From Aquabacter sp040755535 (GTDB lineage Bacteria; Pseudomonadota; Alphaproteobacteria; Rhizobiales; Xanthobacteraceae): a DNA stretch of 64,000 nucleotides. Numbering within the stretch: the first letter of the stretch is position 1; each line of letters begins with the position of its first letter. A model generated the notes under the pieces. It worked only from the letters and a program-made list of their open reading frames with translations. It did not search any database and was not told the origin of the DNA. The DNA is taken from NCBI GenBank assembly GCA_040755535.1, contig JBFMAV010000012.1, positions 1 to 64,000 on the forward strand. Direction: 5' to 3'. Shown piece by piece: positions 33,613 through 41,961 of the stretch. A program made the translations under genes and the position numbers.

Positions 33613-34674
33613 TTGGCCGATCTATTGGTGCTCGGCATCGAGACGACCTGCGACGAGACCGCCGCCTCCGTGGTCGCGCGCGCGCCATCAGGCGCGGGCC
33701 ATGTGCTCTCCAATGTGGTGCGCAGCCAGGTGGAGGATCATTCCCCCTATGGCGGCGTAGTGCCCGAGATCGCCGCGCGCGCCCATGTGGAAGTGCTGGA
33801 CCTCGTGATCGAGGAGGCCATGCGCCAGGCCGGGATCAGCTTTTCCGACCTTTCCGGCATCGCCGCCGCCGCCGGGCCGGGCTTGATCGGCGGGGTGATT
33901 GTCGGCCTCACCACGGCGAAGGCCCTGGCGCTGGCGAGCGCCAGGCCGCTGATCGCAGTAAATCACCTGGAGGCGCACGCGCTCACCGCCCGCCTCACGG
34001 ACGGCGTCGCCTTTCCCTATCTGCTGCTGTTGGTCTCGGGCGGGCACAGCCAGTTGCTGGCGGTGGAGGATGTGGGCCGCTATCGGCGCATCGGCACCAC
34101 CATCGACGATGCGGTGGGTGAAGCCTTCGACAAGGTGGCGAAAATGCTGAGCCTGCCTTATCCGGGCGGCCCGGCGGTGGAGGAACAGGCGCTGATGGGC
34201 GACCCCGACCGCTTCGCCTTTCCGAGGCCCTTGCTGGGCCGCCGCGAACCCGATTTCTCCCTGTCCGGCCTCAAGACTGCCGTTCGTGTCGAGGCGGACA
34301 AGCTCGCCCCGCTGTCCGACGCCGATGTGGCGGACCTGTGCGCCGGCTTCCAGGCGGCGGTGGTGGATGTGATCTGCGACCGCGTGCGGGCCGGGGCACG
34401 CCAGTTCCGCGATATCGCCGGGTGCGGGCCGACCGCCCTGGTGGTGGCGGGCGGGGTGGGGGCGAACCTCGCCATCCGCACCGCGCTCCACAAGACGGCG
34501 GCGGAACTGGGCACGCGCATGGCGGTGCCCCCACCCGCGCTCTGCACCGACAATGGCGCCATGATCGCCTGGGCCGGCGCCGAGCGGCTGTCGCGCGGGC
34601 TCACCGACACGCTCACCATCAGCCCCCGCGCCCGCTGGCCGCTCGACCCCTCCTCCACGGGCGCCAAGGCATGA
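33613..34674 (+). CDS. tsaD: tRNA N6-adenosine threonylcarbamoyltransferase
   Basis: Transfers threonylcarbamoyl from TC-AMP to A37 of ANN-decoding tRNAs, with TsaB, TsaE and TsaC. It has 353 residues and starts at a TTG, since LGIETTCDETAAS must be near the N-terminus and no ATG or GTG is in frame. The ASKHA-fold metal motif is AVNHLEAHAL, with LLLVSGGHSQL, LPYPGGPAVEEQA and CTDNGAMIAWAG. Its last codon overlaps the gpsA ATG, so the two are coupled. Confidence 0.96.
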   Translation: MADLLVLGIETTCDETAASVVARAPSGAGHVLSNVVRSQVEDHSPYGGVVPEIAARAHVEVLDLVIEEAMRQAGISFSDLSGIAAAAGPGLIGGVIVGLTTAKALALASARPLIAVNHLEAHALTARLTDGVAFPYLLLLVSGGHSQLLAVEDVGRYRRIGTTIDDAVGEAFDKVAKMLSLPYPGGPAVEEQALMGDPDRFAFPRPLLGRREPDFSLSGLKTAVRVEADKLAPLSDADVADLCAGFQAAVVDVICDRVRAGARQFRDIAGCGPTALVVAGGVGANLAIRTALHKTAAELGTRMAVPPPALCTDNGAMIAWAGAERLSRGLTDTLTISPRARWPLDPSSTGAKA

Positions 34675-35663
34675 GTGTGCGGTTTTCGCGCATCGGCGTC
34701 GCGGGCGCCGGCTCCTGGGGCACCGCGCTCGCCAATGCCGCCACCCGCGCGGGGCGCGAGGTGGTGCTGTGGGGGCGTGACGCGCAGCAGGCCGCCGACA
34801 TGGCGCAAACGCGGGAGAATGCGCGGGGCCTGCCCGGCGTGCGCCTGGAAGCCGGCGTAACCCCGACCGGAGCGCTCGGCGATCTGACCGCCTGCGATGC
34901 GGTGCTTCTGGTGGTGCCCGCCCAGGCGAGCCGGGCGGTCGCCGCCGCGCTGGCGGAGGTTCTGCCGGCCGGGACACCGCTCGTGACCTGCGCCAAGGGA
35001 ATCGAGCGCGGCACCCATGCCTTCATGACGCAGGTCCTCAGCGAGGCCGCGCCGGCCTTGCCGCCGGCCGTCCTGTCCGGTCCGAGCTTCGCCGTGGACG
35101 TCGCCCATGGCCTGCCTACCGCCGTCACGCTGGCCGCCCCGGACGCCAATATGGCGCGGGATCTCTGCACCGCCCTCGGATCTGCGAGCTTTCGCCTGTA
35201 TCACTCCAGCGATGTGCGGGGCGTGGAGATCGGCGGGGCGGCGAAGAATGTGCTCGCCATCGCCGCCGGGATCGTCGCGGGGCGCAAGCTCGGCGCCAGC
35301 GCGGGCGCGGCGCTGATCGCGCGGGGCTTTGCGGAACTCTCGCGCTTCGGCGTCGCGTTCGGCGCGCGGGCGGAAACCTTGACCGGGCTGTCGGGCCTCG
35401 GCGATCTCATTCTCACCGCCTCCAGCGCGCAATCGCGCAATTTTGCCCTTGGCCATGCGCTGGGCGAGGGCCGGCGCCCCGAGGGCAAGCTGGCGGAAGG
35501 CGCCTTTACCGCGACCGTCCTCATGGAAATGGCGCGGGCGCACGACATCGACATGCCCATCTGCGCCGCCGTGGAGGCGGTGATCGATGACCGGCTCACC
35601 ATTTCGGCGGCAGTGGCGGAGCTGATGGCCAGGCCGCAACGCTCGGAGATGGTCGAAGACTGA
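34671..35663 (+). CDS. gpsA: NAD(P)H-dependent glycerol-3-phosphate dehydrogenase
   Basis: Makes sn-glycerol-3-phosphate for phospholipids. The 330-residue protein has the Rossmann motif IGVAGAGSWGTALANAA, VVPAQASRAVAA, the catalytic lysine region CAKGIERGTHAFM and GAAKNVLAIAAGIVAG, and LSGLGDLILTASS. The start ATG overlaps the tsaD stop (ATGA). It converges on tlpA with 12 bases between stops. Confidence 0.96.
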   Translation: MSVRFSRIGVAGAGSWGTALANAATRAGREVVLWGRDAQQAADMAQTRENARGLPGVRLEAGVTPTGALGDLTACDAVLLVVPAQASRAVAAALAEVLPAGTPLVTCAKGIERGTHAFMTQVLSEAAPALPPAVLSGPSFAVDVAHGLPTAVTLAAPDANMARDLCTALGSASFRLYHSSDVRGVEIGGAAKNVLAIAAGIVAGRKLGASAGAALIARGFAELSRFGVAFGARAETLTGLSGLGDLILTASSAQSRNFALGHALGEGRRPEGKLAEGAFTATVLMEMARAHDIDMPICAAVEAVIDDRLTISAAVAELMARPQRSEMVED

Positions 35664-35675
35664 GCGGGGCGCGCT

Positions 35676-36416
35676 TTATCCGCCTGCCATCGCGCCCTTG
35701 ATGACGGCCTGCGCATCCTCGCTCGCCCATTCGGCGGGGCCGGCGAGAAAGCCGATCTCGCAGCCATTGGCATCCACCAGAAGGCTGGTGGGCAGGCCGA
35801 AGCCGCGCCCCACCGCGCGCAGGGCGGAAAAGCTCTTGGTGCCCGGATCGGCATAGAAAGCGAGTGAGCGGTTGCCGATCTCCTTCAGGAAAGCCTGCGG
35901 CTTTTCCGGATCCTTGGTGTCGAGATTGATGGCCACCACCTGGAAGCGGTCGCCGCCCAGCGCCTGCTCCAGATGGTCGAGCGCGGGCATTTCCTTGCGG
36001 CAGGGCACGCACCAGGTGGCCCATAGATTGACCAGCAGCACCTTGCCCTTGAAATCGGCCAGCGTCATCGGCTTGCCGGCGCCATCCGTGAAGCTCAAGG
36101 GCGGAAGGCGGCGCGGCTCCGTGGCGAGCGAGAGAGCTGCGACTTCGCCCTTCACCAGCGGCTTCAGCCGCTCGGCCAGGCTCACCGCCCCGGCGCAGGC
36201 GGGGTCGGCGGCGGAGGTGGACGCCGTGGCCTTTGGCGTGCTGGAGGCCGGATCGGCGGAAGCCGCATTGCGGGGGGTGCCCTCCATCACGTATAGGGCG
36301 AGCGCCCCTGCAAGGGCGCCGGCCAAAACCGCCGCGCCCAGCACCGCGACCATGCGCCCGCGCCCCGCGCGGCGCGGTTCAGCGGTAGGCGGGATCGGCG
36401 CATTAGGGTCAGTCAT
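35676..36416 (-). CDS. tlpA: membrane-anchored thiol:disulfide oxidoreductase TlpA
   Basis: Periplasmic thioredoxin-like reductant of 246 residues. A signal anchor (about 23-46, MVAVLGAAVLAGALAGALAL) precedes a thioredoxin domain with the CVPC active site in LWATWCVPCRKEMPAL and the cis-Pro region GLPTSLLVDANG. In Bradyrhizobium TlpA reduces ScoI and the CuA site of cytochrome aa3 oxidase, and tlpA lies beside argH as here. Its start codon is only 14 bases from that of the divergent argH, so each promoter must lie inside the other gene. Confidence 0.92.
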   Translation of the reverse strand: MTDPNAPIPPTAEPRRAGRGRMVAVLGAAVLAGALAGALALYVMEGTPRNAASADPASSTPKATASTSAADPACAGAVSLAERLKPLVKGEVAALSLATEPRRLPPLSFTDGAGKPMTLADFKGKVLLVNLWATWCVPCRKEMPALDHLEQALGGDRFQVVAINLDTKDPEKPQAFLKEIGNRSLAFYADPGTKSFSALRAVGRGFGLPTSLLVDANGCEIGFLAGPAEWASEDAQAVIKGAMAGG

Positions 36417-36430
36417 CGAGGAGGTCCGTC

Positions 36431-37819
36431 ATGAGCAACAAGATGTGGGGCGGGCGGTTCTCCACGGGCCCGGATGCCATCATGGAGGAGATCAACGCCT
36501 CCATCGGCTTCGACCAGCGTCTTTACGCCCAGGACATCGCCGGCTCCAAGGCCCATGCGGCCATGCTGGCGGCCCAAGGCATCGTGGCGGCGAAGGATGT
36601 CCAGAAGATCCAGAAGGGTCTAGACACGATCCTGTCAGAGATCGAGGCCGGCACCTTCACCTTCCGGCGTGACCTGGAAGACATCCACATGAACGTGGAG
36701 CAGCGGCTCGCGGACCTGATCGGCGCCAGCGCCGGGCGCCTGCACACCGCCCGCTCGCGCAACGACCAGGTGGCCACCGATTTCCGCCTCTATGTGCGCG
36801 ACACGGTTGACGCGCTGGACGCCCAGCTGGCCGACCTGATGCTGGCGCTCGCCGAGAAGGCGCTGGCCCATGCCGCGACCGTCATGCCCGGCTTCACCCA
36901 TCTCCAGACCGCGCAGCCGGTGACCTTCGGCCATCATCTGATGGCCTATGTGGAAATGTTCGCCCGCGACCGGGGCCGGCTGCGCGATGCGCGGGCGCGG
37001 CTGAATGAATGCCCGCTCGGCTCGGCCGCGCTCGCGGGCACCTCCTTCCCCATCGACCGCGAGGCCACCGCCGCCGCGCTCGGCTTCGACCGGCCCACCG
37101 CCAATTCGCTCGATGCCGTGTCCGACCGCGACTTCGTGCTGGAGACGCTGGCGGCGGCCTCCATCTGCGCCATGCATCTCTCGCGCTTCGCCGAGGAAGT
37201 GGTGATCTGGACCTCCCCCTCCTTCGGCCTCATCAAGCTGTCGGACGCCTTCACCACCGGCTCCTCCATCATGCCGCAGAAGCGCAACCCGGACGCTGCG
37301 GAACTCGCGCGCGGCAAGGCGGGGCGCATCATCGGCGCCCTCACGGGCCTGCTCGTGGTGATGAAGGGCCTGCCGCTCGCCTATGCCAAGGACATGCAGG
37401 AAGACAAGGAAGGCGCGTTCGATGCCTTCTCGGCCCTCTCGCTGGTGATCGCCGCCTGCGCCGGGATGGTGCGCGACCTGGAGCCGGACGCCGCCCGCAT
37501 GCGCGCCGCCGCCGGCCAGGGCTATTCCACCGCCACGGACCTTGCCGACTGGCTGGTGCGCACGCTGGGCATTCCCTTCCGCGAGGCGCACCACATCACC
37601 GGGCGCATCGTCGCGCTCGCCTCCGACAAGGGCGTCCCTTTGCATCGCCTCTCGCTGGAGGAGATGCAGAGCGTGGACAAGAAGATCACGCAGGATGTCT
37701 TCTCCGTGCTCTCGGTGACGAAGTCGGTGGCAAGCCGCACCTCCTATGGCGGCACCGCGCCGGTGCGGGTGCGCGCACAGGCGCGGCGCTGGCTGAAGAA
37801 GCTCCAGCCCAAGGCCTGA
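36431..37819 (+). CDS. argH: argininosuccinate lyase
   Basis: Last step of arginine synthesis: argininosuccinate to arginine and fumarate. It has 462 residues. It starts MSNKMWGGRFSTGPD, has HTARSRNDQVATDFRLY, the catalytic-His region GFTHLQTAQPVTFGHH and the fumarate-lyase signature GSSIMPQKRNPDAAEL. GAGGAGG lies in the 14 bases separating it from tlpA. bluB follows by 6 bases. Confidence 0.97.
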   Translation: MSNKMWGGRFSTGPDAIMEEINASIGFDQRLYAQDIAGSKAHAAMLAAQGIVAAKDVQKIQKGLDTILSEIEAGTFTFRRDLEDIHMNVEQRLADLIGASAGRLHTARSRNDQVATDFRLYVRDTVDALDAQLADLMLALAEKALAHAATVMPGFTHLQTAQPVTFGHHLMAYVEMFARDRGRLRDARARLNECPLGSAALAGTSFPIDREATAAALGFDRPTANSLDAVSDRDFVLETLAAASICAMHLSRFAEEVVIWTSPSFGLIKLSDAFTTGSSIMPQKRNPDAAELARGKAGRIIGALTGLLVVMKGLPLAYAKDMQEDKEGAFDAFSALSLVIAACAGMVRDLEPDAARMRAAAGQGYSTATDLADWLVRTLGIPFREAHHITGRIVALASDKGVPLHRLSLEEMQSVDKKITQDVFSVLSVTKSVASRTSYGGTAPVRVRAQARRWLKKLQPKA

Positions 37820-37825
37820 GCGCGC

Positions 37826-38464
37826 ATGGGCGGGCCGCGCTTCGATGATGCGTTCCGCGACCGCCTGCGGGATCTGCTGGTCTGGCGGCGGGATGTGCGG
37901 GCCTTCCGCACCGATCCCCTGCCGGAGGGCACGCTGGAGCGGCTGATCGAGACCGCCGCCCTTGCGCCTTCGGTAGGGCTCAGCGAGCCGTGGCGGTTCG
38001 TGATCGTGGAAGATCGCGCGCGGCGCGCCCGGGTCCGCGCCTCCTTTGCCGCCTGCAACGCCGACGCCCTCGCCCGGCAGAAGGGGGAGCGCGCGGCCAC
38101 CTATGCCCGCCTGAAGCTCGCCGGCCTGGACGACGCACCGGTTCATCTCGCGGTCTTCTCAGACCCCGGCACCACGCAGGGCCATGGGCTGGGCCGGCTC
38201 ACCATGCCGGAGACCCTTGCCTATTCGGCGGTCATGGCGGTTCACACTTTGTGGCTCGTGGCGCGCGCGCAGGAGATCGGCGTGGGCTGGGTCTCGATTC
38301 TTGATCCCGCCACCATCCAGGCGGCGCTGGACGTGCCGCAAGACTGGACCTTTATCGGCTATTTCTGCATGGGCTACCCGGCCGAGGAGAGCGATACCCC
38401 GACGCTCCAGACACAGGGATGGGAGCGCCGCCGCGCCGCTTCGGACACCATCCTGCGCCGCTGA
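37826..38464 (+). CDS. bluB: 5,6-dimethylbenzimidazole synthase
   Basis: Destroys FMNH2 with oxygen to make the lower ligand of vitamin B12. The 212-residue nitroreductase-fold protein has LLVWRRDVRAFRTDPLPEGTL, AALAPSVGLSEPWRFVIVED, FSDPGTTQGHGLGR and GVGWVSILDP, which distinguish BluB from ordinary nitroreductases. It sits between argH and the lptM-lysA pair, an unusual spot because these are normally adjacent; no other cobalamin gene is in the window. Confidence 0.9.
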   Translation: MGGPRFDDAFRDRLRDLLVWRRDVRAFRTDPLPEGTLERLIETAALAPSVGLSEPWRFVIVEDRARRARVRASFAACNADALARQKGERAATYARLKLAGLDDAPVHLAVFSDPGTTQGHGLGRLTMPETLAYSAVMAVHTLWLVARAQEIGVGWVSILDPATIQAALDVPQDWTFIGYFCMGYPAEESDTPTLQTQGWERRRAASDTILRR

Positions 38465-38569
38465 CGCTGGGCGGTGCGTGCAATGCGAAAGGTCGGGGCT
38501 CGCCTTTGCCGCCATCGCCGCTATAGTGGCGGCGAATTCGCCGCCGAATTCCAGTGGAAAAGCAGCACC

Positions 38570-38914
38570 GTGCCTGTTCGCCTCCTTCTCCTGTCCTGCG
38601 TCGCAGCCCTGGCCCTTGCCGGCTGCGGCGTGAAGGGTCCGCTCGAGCCGCCCAAGGCCGACACGGCGGCGCCCGCCGCGCAGTCTTCGGCCGGCCAGAC
38701 GCCCGCCGGCTCGCCCAGCGCGTCTTCCCCGATGGCGACCACGCCCATGACCAATGCGGACGCGGCGCGCGATGCCGGCGACCAGGCGTGGGGCGCCAAC
38801 CCCGTGAGCGTCGGCGGCATCAATCCGCCGGACATGCCGGGCAATTCCGTCTCCATGCCCGCCCCAGCCGCGTCCGCCGCGAAGAAGGGCTTCTTCCTCG
38901 ACTTCCTGCTCTGA
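38570..38914 (+). CDS. lptM: LptM-like small lipoprotein
   Basis: Lipoprotein of 114 residues starting at a GTG: a basic start, hydrophobic LLLLSCVAALAL and the lipobox LAGC (cysteine about 19), immediately followed by GVKGPLEPPK, the hallmark of LptM (formerly YifL/LppL), which aids oxidative maturation of the LPS transporter LptD. The rest is low-complexity Ala/Pro/Ser, with a hydrophobic end KKGFFLDFLL. It lies 12 bases before lysA, the conserved partner. The longer open frame upstream would bury the signal peptide and is rejected. Confidence 0.88.
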   Translation: MPVRLLLLSCVAALALAGCGVKGPLEPPKADTAAPAAQSSAGQTPAGSPSASSPMATTPMTNADAARDAGDQAWGANPVSVGGINPPDMPGNSVSMPAPAASAAKKGFFLDFLL

Positions 38915-38926
38915 GCGCAGGTCCCC

Positions 38927-40204
38927 ATGCATCATTTCGATTATCGCAACGGCCGCCTTCAGGCCGAGGACGTGGACCTGACCGCGCTCGCGGATGAGGT
39001 GGGCACGCCCTTCTATTGCTATTCCACCGCGACGCTGGAGCGGCACTATCGGGTCTTTACCGAGGCCTTCGCCCAGACCGGCCGCGACGTGCTGCTGTGC
39101 TATGCGCTGAAAGCCAATTCCAACCAGGCGGTGATCGGCACGCTCGGCCGTCTCGGCGCGGGCGCGGACATCGTGTCCGGCGGGGAATTGAAGCGCGCGC
39201 GCGCCGCCGGCATTCCTCCCGAGCGGATCGTGTTTTCCGGTGTCGGCAAGACGCAGGCGGAGATGGCGGCGGCGCTCGATGCCGGCATCCTGTGCTTCAA
39301 TGTGGAGAGCGAGCCGGAACTCGAAGCCCTCTCCCAAGTGGCGGCGAGCCGTGGCGTCGTGGCGCCCATCTCCATCCGCGTCAATCCGGACGTGGATGCG
39401 AAAACCCACGCGAAGATCTCCACCGGCACGTCAGAGACCAAGTTCGGCATTCCCATCTCGCGCGCCCGCGCCGTCTATGCCGAGGCCGCCCGCCTACCGG
39501 GCATCGCGATCCGCGGCGTCGACATGCATATCGGCAGCCAGATCACCAACATGGCGCCGTTCGAGAATGCGACGCTGCTGCTCGCGGAACTCGCGCGCGA
39601 CCTGCTCGCGGCCGGCCATCAGCTCCATCACATGGATCTCGGCGGCGGGCTCGGCGTGCCCTACAAGGCCTCCGACCCGGTGCCCCCCGCCCCGTCCGCG
39701 TATGCCGAAGTGGTCAACCGCGCCTTGGGCGACCTGAAGTTGCCGCTGGTGTTCGAGATGGGGCGGATGATCGTCGCCAATGCGGGCATCCTGGTCACCC
39801 GCGTCCTCTATGTGAAGGAGGGCGAGGCGAAGACCTTCGTGATCGCCGATGCGGCCATGAACGACCTCATCCGGCCGACCCTCTATGAGGCCCATCACGA
39901 CATTGAGCCCGTGCAATTGCCCGCTCTGGGCACCCCGGCGGGGCGCGTCGATGTGGTGGGGCCGGTCTGCGAAACCGGCGATTATCTCGCCCTCGGCCGC
40001 GAGATGCCCCTGCCGCGCCCGGGCGATCTGCTGGCCGTGATGACGGCCGGCGCCTACGGAGCGGTCCAGGCGGGCACCTACAACACCCGCGCCCTTATTC
40101 CCGAAGTTTTGGTGAACGGGGCCGACTGGGCGCTGGTGCGACCGCGCGTCGATGTCGACGCGCTCATCGCCCTCGACCGGCCGGCGCCCTGGCTGCGCGG
40201 CTGA
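38927..40204 (+). CDS. lysA: diaminopimelate decarboxylase
   Basis: PLP enzyme that converts meso-diaminopimelate to lysine; 425 residues. It starts MHHFDYRNGRLQAEDVDL, holds the PLP lysine in LCYALKANSNQAV, the phosphate-binding glycines in HMDLGGGLGVPY, and the dimer-interface cysteine in VGPVCETGDYLA. Family length and order are complete. It follows lptM closely; a CGGGAG/CTCCCG inverted repeat just after the stop may aid termination. Confidence 0.97.
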   Translation: MHHFDYRNGRLQAEDVDLTALADEVGTPFYCYSTATLERHYRVFTEAFAQTGRDVLLCYALKANSNQAVIGTLGRLGAGADIVSGGELKRARAAGIPPERIVFSGVGKTQAEMAAALDAGILCFNVESEPELEALSQVAASRGVVAPISIRVNPDVDAKTHAKISTGTSETKFGIPISRARAVYAEAARLPGIAIRGVDMHIGSQITNMAPFENATLLLAELARDLLAAGHQLHHMDLGGGLGVPYKASDPVPPAPSAYAEVVNRALGDLKLPLVFEMGRMIVANAGILVTRVLYVKEGEAKTFVIADAAMNDLIRPTLYEAHHDIEPVQLPALGTPAGRVDVVGPVCETGDYLALGREMPLPRPGDLLAVMTAGAYGAVQAGTYNTRALIPEVLVNGADWALVRPRVDVDALIALDRPAPWLRG

Positions 40205-40272
40205 CCGGCGGGAGCGACACCTCCCGGAACCGGAGGACAGTCACCGGGTTACTCCCATGAAAGGAGCGGCCC

Positions 40273-40545
40273 ATGACCAGATCTTACGCTGATCGCTCCC
40301 GCTCCGGCGGGGTTCCAGACACTGCCGGCACTGACCTTCCCCATACGGACCCGCGAGATGATGCGCGGGTGATGGGCGACCCGCGCGCCTTCGCGCCGCG
40401 ACTTCCCTCATTCGATTCGCGCGACCGCGCCTCAACGCCCCGATCTCTCCCGGACCAATCGGGATGGCACCTCTGGGGCATGATGGTGGGTTTCATGGCC
40501 GCGGGCGCGGCCATCCTCATCATCCTCTCTCTCAAAGGCGCTTAG
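40273..40545 (+). CDS. small hypothetical membrane-anchored protein
   Basis: No family recognised. The 90 residues form a hydrophilic Arg/Asp/Ser-rich region (1-62) followed by one C-terminal membrane helix (about 66-87, LWGMMVGFMAAGAAILIILS). AAAGGAGC sits at a good distance from the ATG, which is the best argument that it is real. C-terminal anchoring suggests a small regulatory membrane protein. It lies 68 bases after lysA. Confidence 0.6.
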   Translation: MTRSYADRSRSGGVPDTAGTDLPHTDPRDDARVMGDPRAFAPRLPSFDSRDRASTPRSLPDQSGWHLWGMMVGFMAAGAAILIILSLKGA

Positions 40546-40587
40546 AGACCGATTCACCGATCAGATTGAATCACCCCGATCGGTGAA
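40545..40587. repeat. intergenic inverted repeat and possible dispersed repeat, copy B
   Basis: A perfect 10-bp inverted repeat TTCACCGATC (40553-40562) and GATCGGTGAA (40578-40587) with a 15-base loop. Its left half, from GAGACCGATTCACC, resembles the segment at 7535-7571. It could be a transcription terminator for the small gene ending at 40545 or a palindromic repeat element. Confidence 0.4.
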
Positions 40588-40937
40588 ACGGACTTCATCC
40601 GGGGTGGGTGAACGCGCTCACTTGTATCAGAATGAGACGCGCCCGGCGGAGGTGGAACACGCCGCGAACCAAACGCGCGCGAATCGCGCTGGCCTGAAGC
40701 GCCCGAATGTTCGCCTTACGGTCCATTGTCCCAGAGTGAGACCAAGGCGGTCCCGCGCGTGAACGCCCCAGGAACAAAAGACGCGCGAATCGCGCGCCGG
40801 GCATTTCTCGTGCTTTGTTCTTCCGCGTGCCGTCTCGGGACGACACGCCGCGCGAAAGGAGAACCGGGGGCGAACGAAGCGGGACCGAATCGGTCCATGC
40901 GCGGCTTTCTCCCTTTGTCCTTCTCTGAACGGCCCGC
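40588..40937. other. 350-base intergenic region without a supported gene
   Basis: No coding frame here looks protein-like. Two copies of the near-palindrome CGCGCGAATCGCGC occur at 40676-40689 and 40782-40795, 106 bases apart. The rest is G/C-rich sequence downstream of the minus-strand HIG1 gene. No tRNA or recognised RNA was found. Confidence 0.4.
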
Positions 40938-41132
40938 TCAGCGTCCCATGGCGAAGATGGTCACCATGATCAGCACGATGGCGACGAACTGAAGCAGCAC
41001 GCGCCATTGCATGAGTTTTTGCGACCGCTGGGGCGAGCCGCCCGTCGCGAGATTCATGAGGCCGAGGAAGAGAACGCCGGCAACCGCCGCCAATGCGAGC
41101 GGGATCAGCAGATAAATAGACCAGGACACCAT
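40938..41132 (-). CDS. HIG1 domain / twin transmembrane protein
   Basis: Protein of 64 residues with two membrane helices (about 4-25 and 45-63) joined by GGSPQRSQKLMQWRVLLQF, which carries the HIG1 signature of a polar loop with S-x-x-L-M-x-x-R-V-x-x-Q. HIG1 proteins associate with cytochrome oxidase or respiratory supercomplexes in mitochondria and some alphaproteobacteria. The start is the internal ATG before VSWSIYLL; the preceding frame is not protein-like. It lies 31 bases after tspO on the same strand. Confidence 0.78.
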   Translation of the reverse strand: MVSWSIYLLIPLALAAVAGVLFLGLMNLATGGSPQRSQKLMQWRVLLQFVAIVLIMVTIFAMGR

Positions 41133-41163
41133 GAGCGCACACTCGGCCGCCGCTGGGGCGCCG

Positions 41164-41670
41164 TCAATTGAGGAACAGGATCGCCCCGTTGAGCGAGGCG
41201 GCATAAAGCAGCCAGGGCAGATAGGGCACGAGCAGCCATCCCGCCGTCGCGTCCGCCTTGAAGGCGGCGTGCACCGTGGCCGCGACCAATAGGATGAGCA
41301 GCAGGATCACGAAGAAGCCCGCACCCACCGCATGCAGACCGAAGAAGATGGGCGACCAGGCGGCATTGACCACCAGTTGCGCCAGGAACAGGCCGATGGC
41401 CCGGCTGCGCGCAGGGCTCTCGTCCGCCCGGTCCCACAGCCGCCACAAGGCGATCGCCATGAAGGCGTAGAGCGTCGTCCAGACCAAGGGAAAGGCGACA
41501 TTGGGCGGCGTCCAGGCCGGTTTCTGCAAACCGGCATACCAGCCGGGAATCGCCGGATAGGTGGCGAGCGCGCCGAGCGCGCTCACACCCGCCAGAAGGC
41601 CCCCGCACACGGCAAGGCGCAGGAGGGCGATCGCGAGCGTCTGTCTCGGTTTCATAAGATTGGATGTCAT
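41164..41670 (-). CDS. tspO: TspO/MBR family tryptophan-rich sensory protein
   Basis: Five-helix membrane protein of 168 residues that binds porphyrins and cholesterol-like ligands and has been tied to redox and tetrapyrrole signalling. Family motifs are clear: YAGLQKPAWTPPNVAFPLVWTTLYAFM, read as KPxWxPPxxxFxxVW, and VVNAAWSPIFFGLH. The N-terminus adds about 15 residues before the first helix. A second ATG (MKPRQ) five codons in is an alternative start. Confidence 0.92.
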   Translation of the reverse strand: MTSNLMKPRQTLAIALLRLAVCGGLLAGVSALGALATYPAIPGWYAGLQKPAWTPPNVAFPLVWTTLYAFMAIALWRLWDRADESPARSRAIGLFLAQLVVNAAWSPIFFGLHAVGAGFFVILLLILLVAATVHAAFKADATAGWLLVPYLPWLLYAASLNGAILFLN

Positions 41671-41961
41671 GGACGCCCTCGCGCGGCTGGCCTCGTTCTC
41701 TTACGGCTGCGCGGGATGCGCGGATGACCGGCCCGGCCATGGACCAAGGCGCCTTTCCTCATTATGCAACATCCTGCACTGCGTTTCGTTCACGGCGCAC
41801 CGGTTCTCGGCTTGAAGCATAACCGGCAGCGAGCTGCGGACGTGCACTGTTCTGGAGCGGCGCATGGTCCCGCCGTGACGCACGGCTGGCTTGAAGCGCC
41901 CTCCGGCCCCTTTTGATGACGGCTCCGCCCCGCGTGGCAGAGCGAGAGTGTCCCGAGGACG

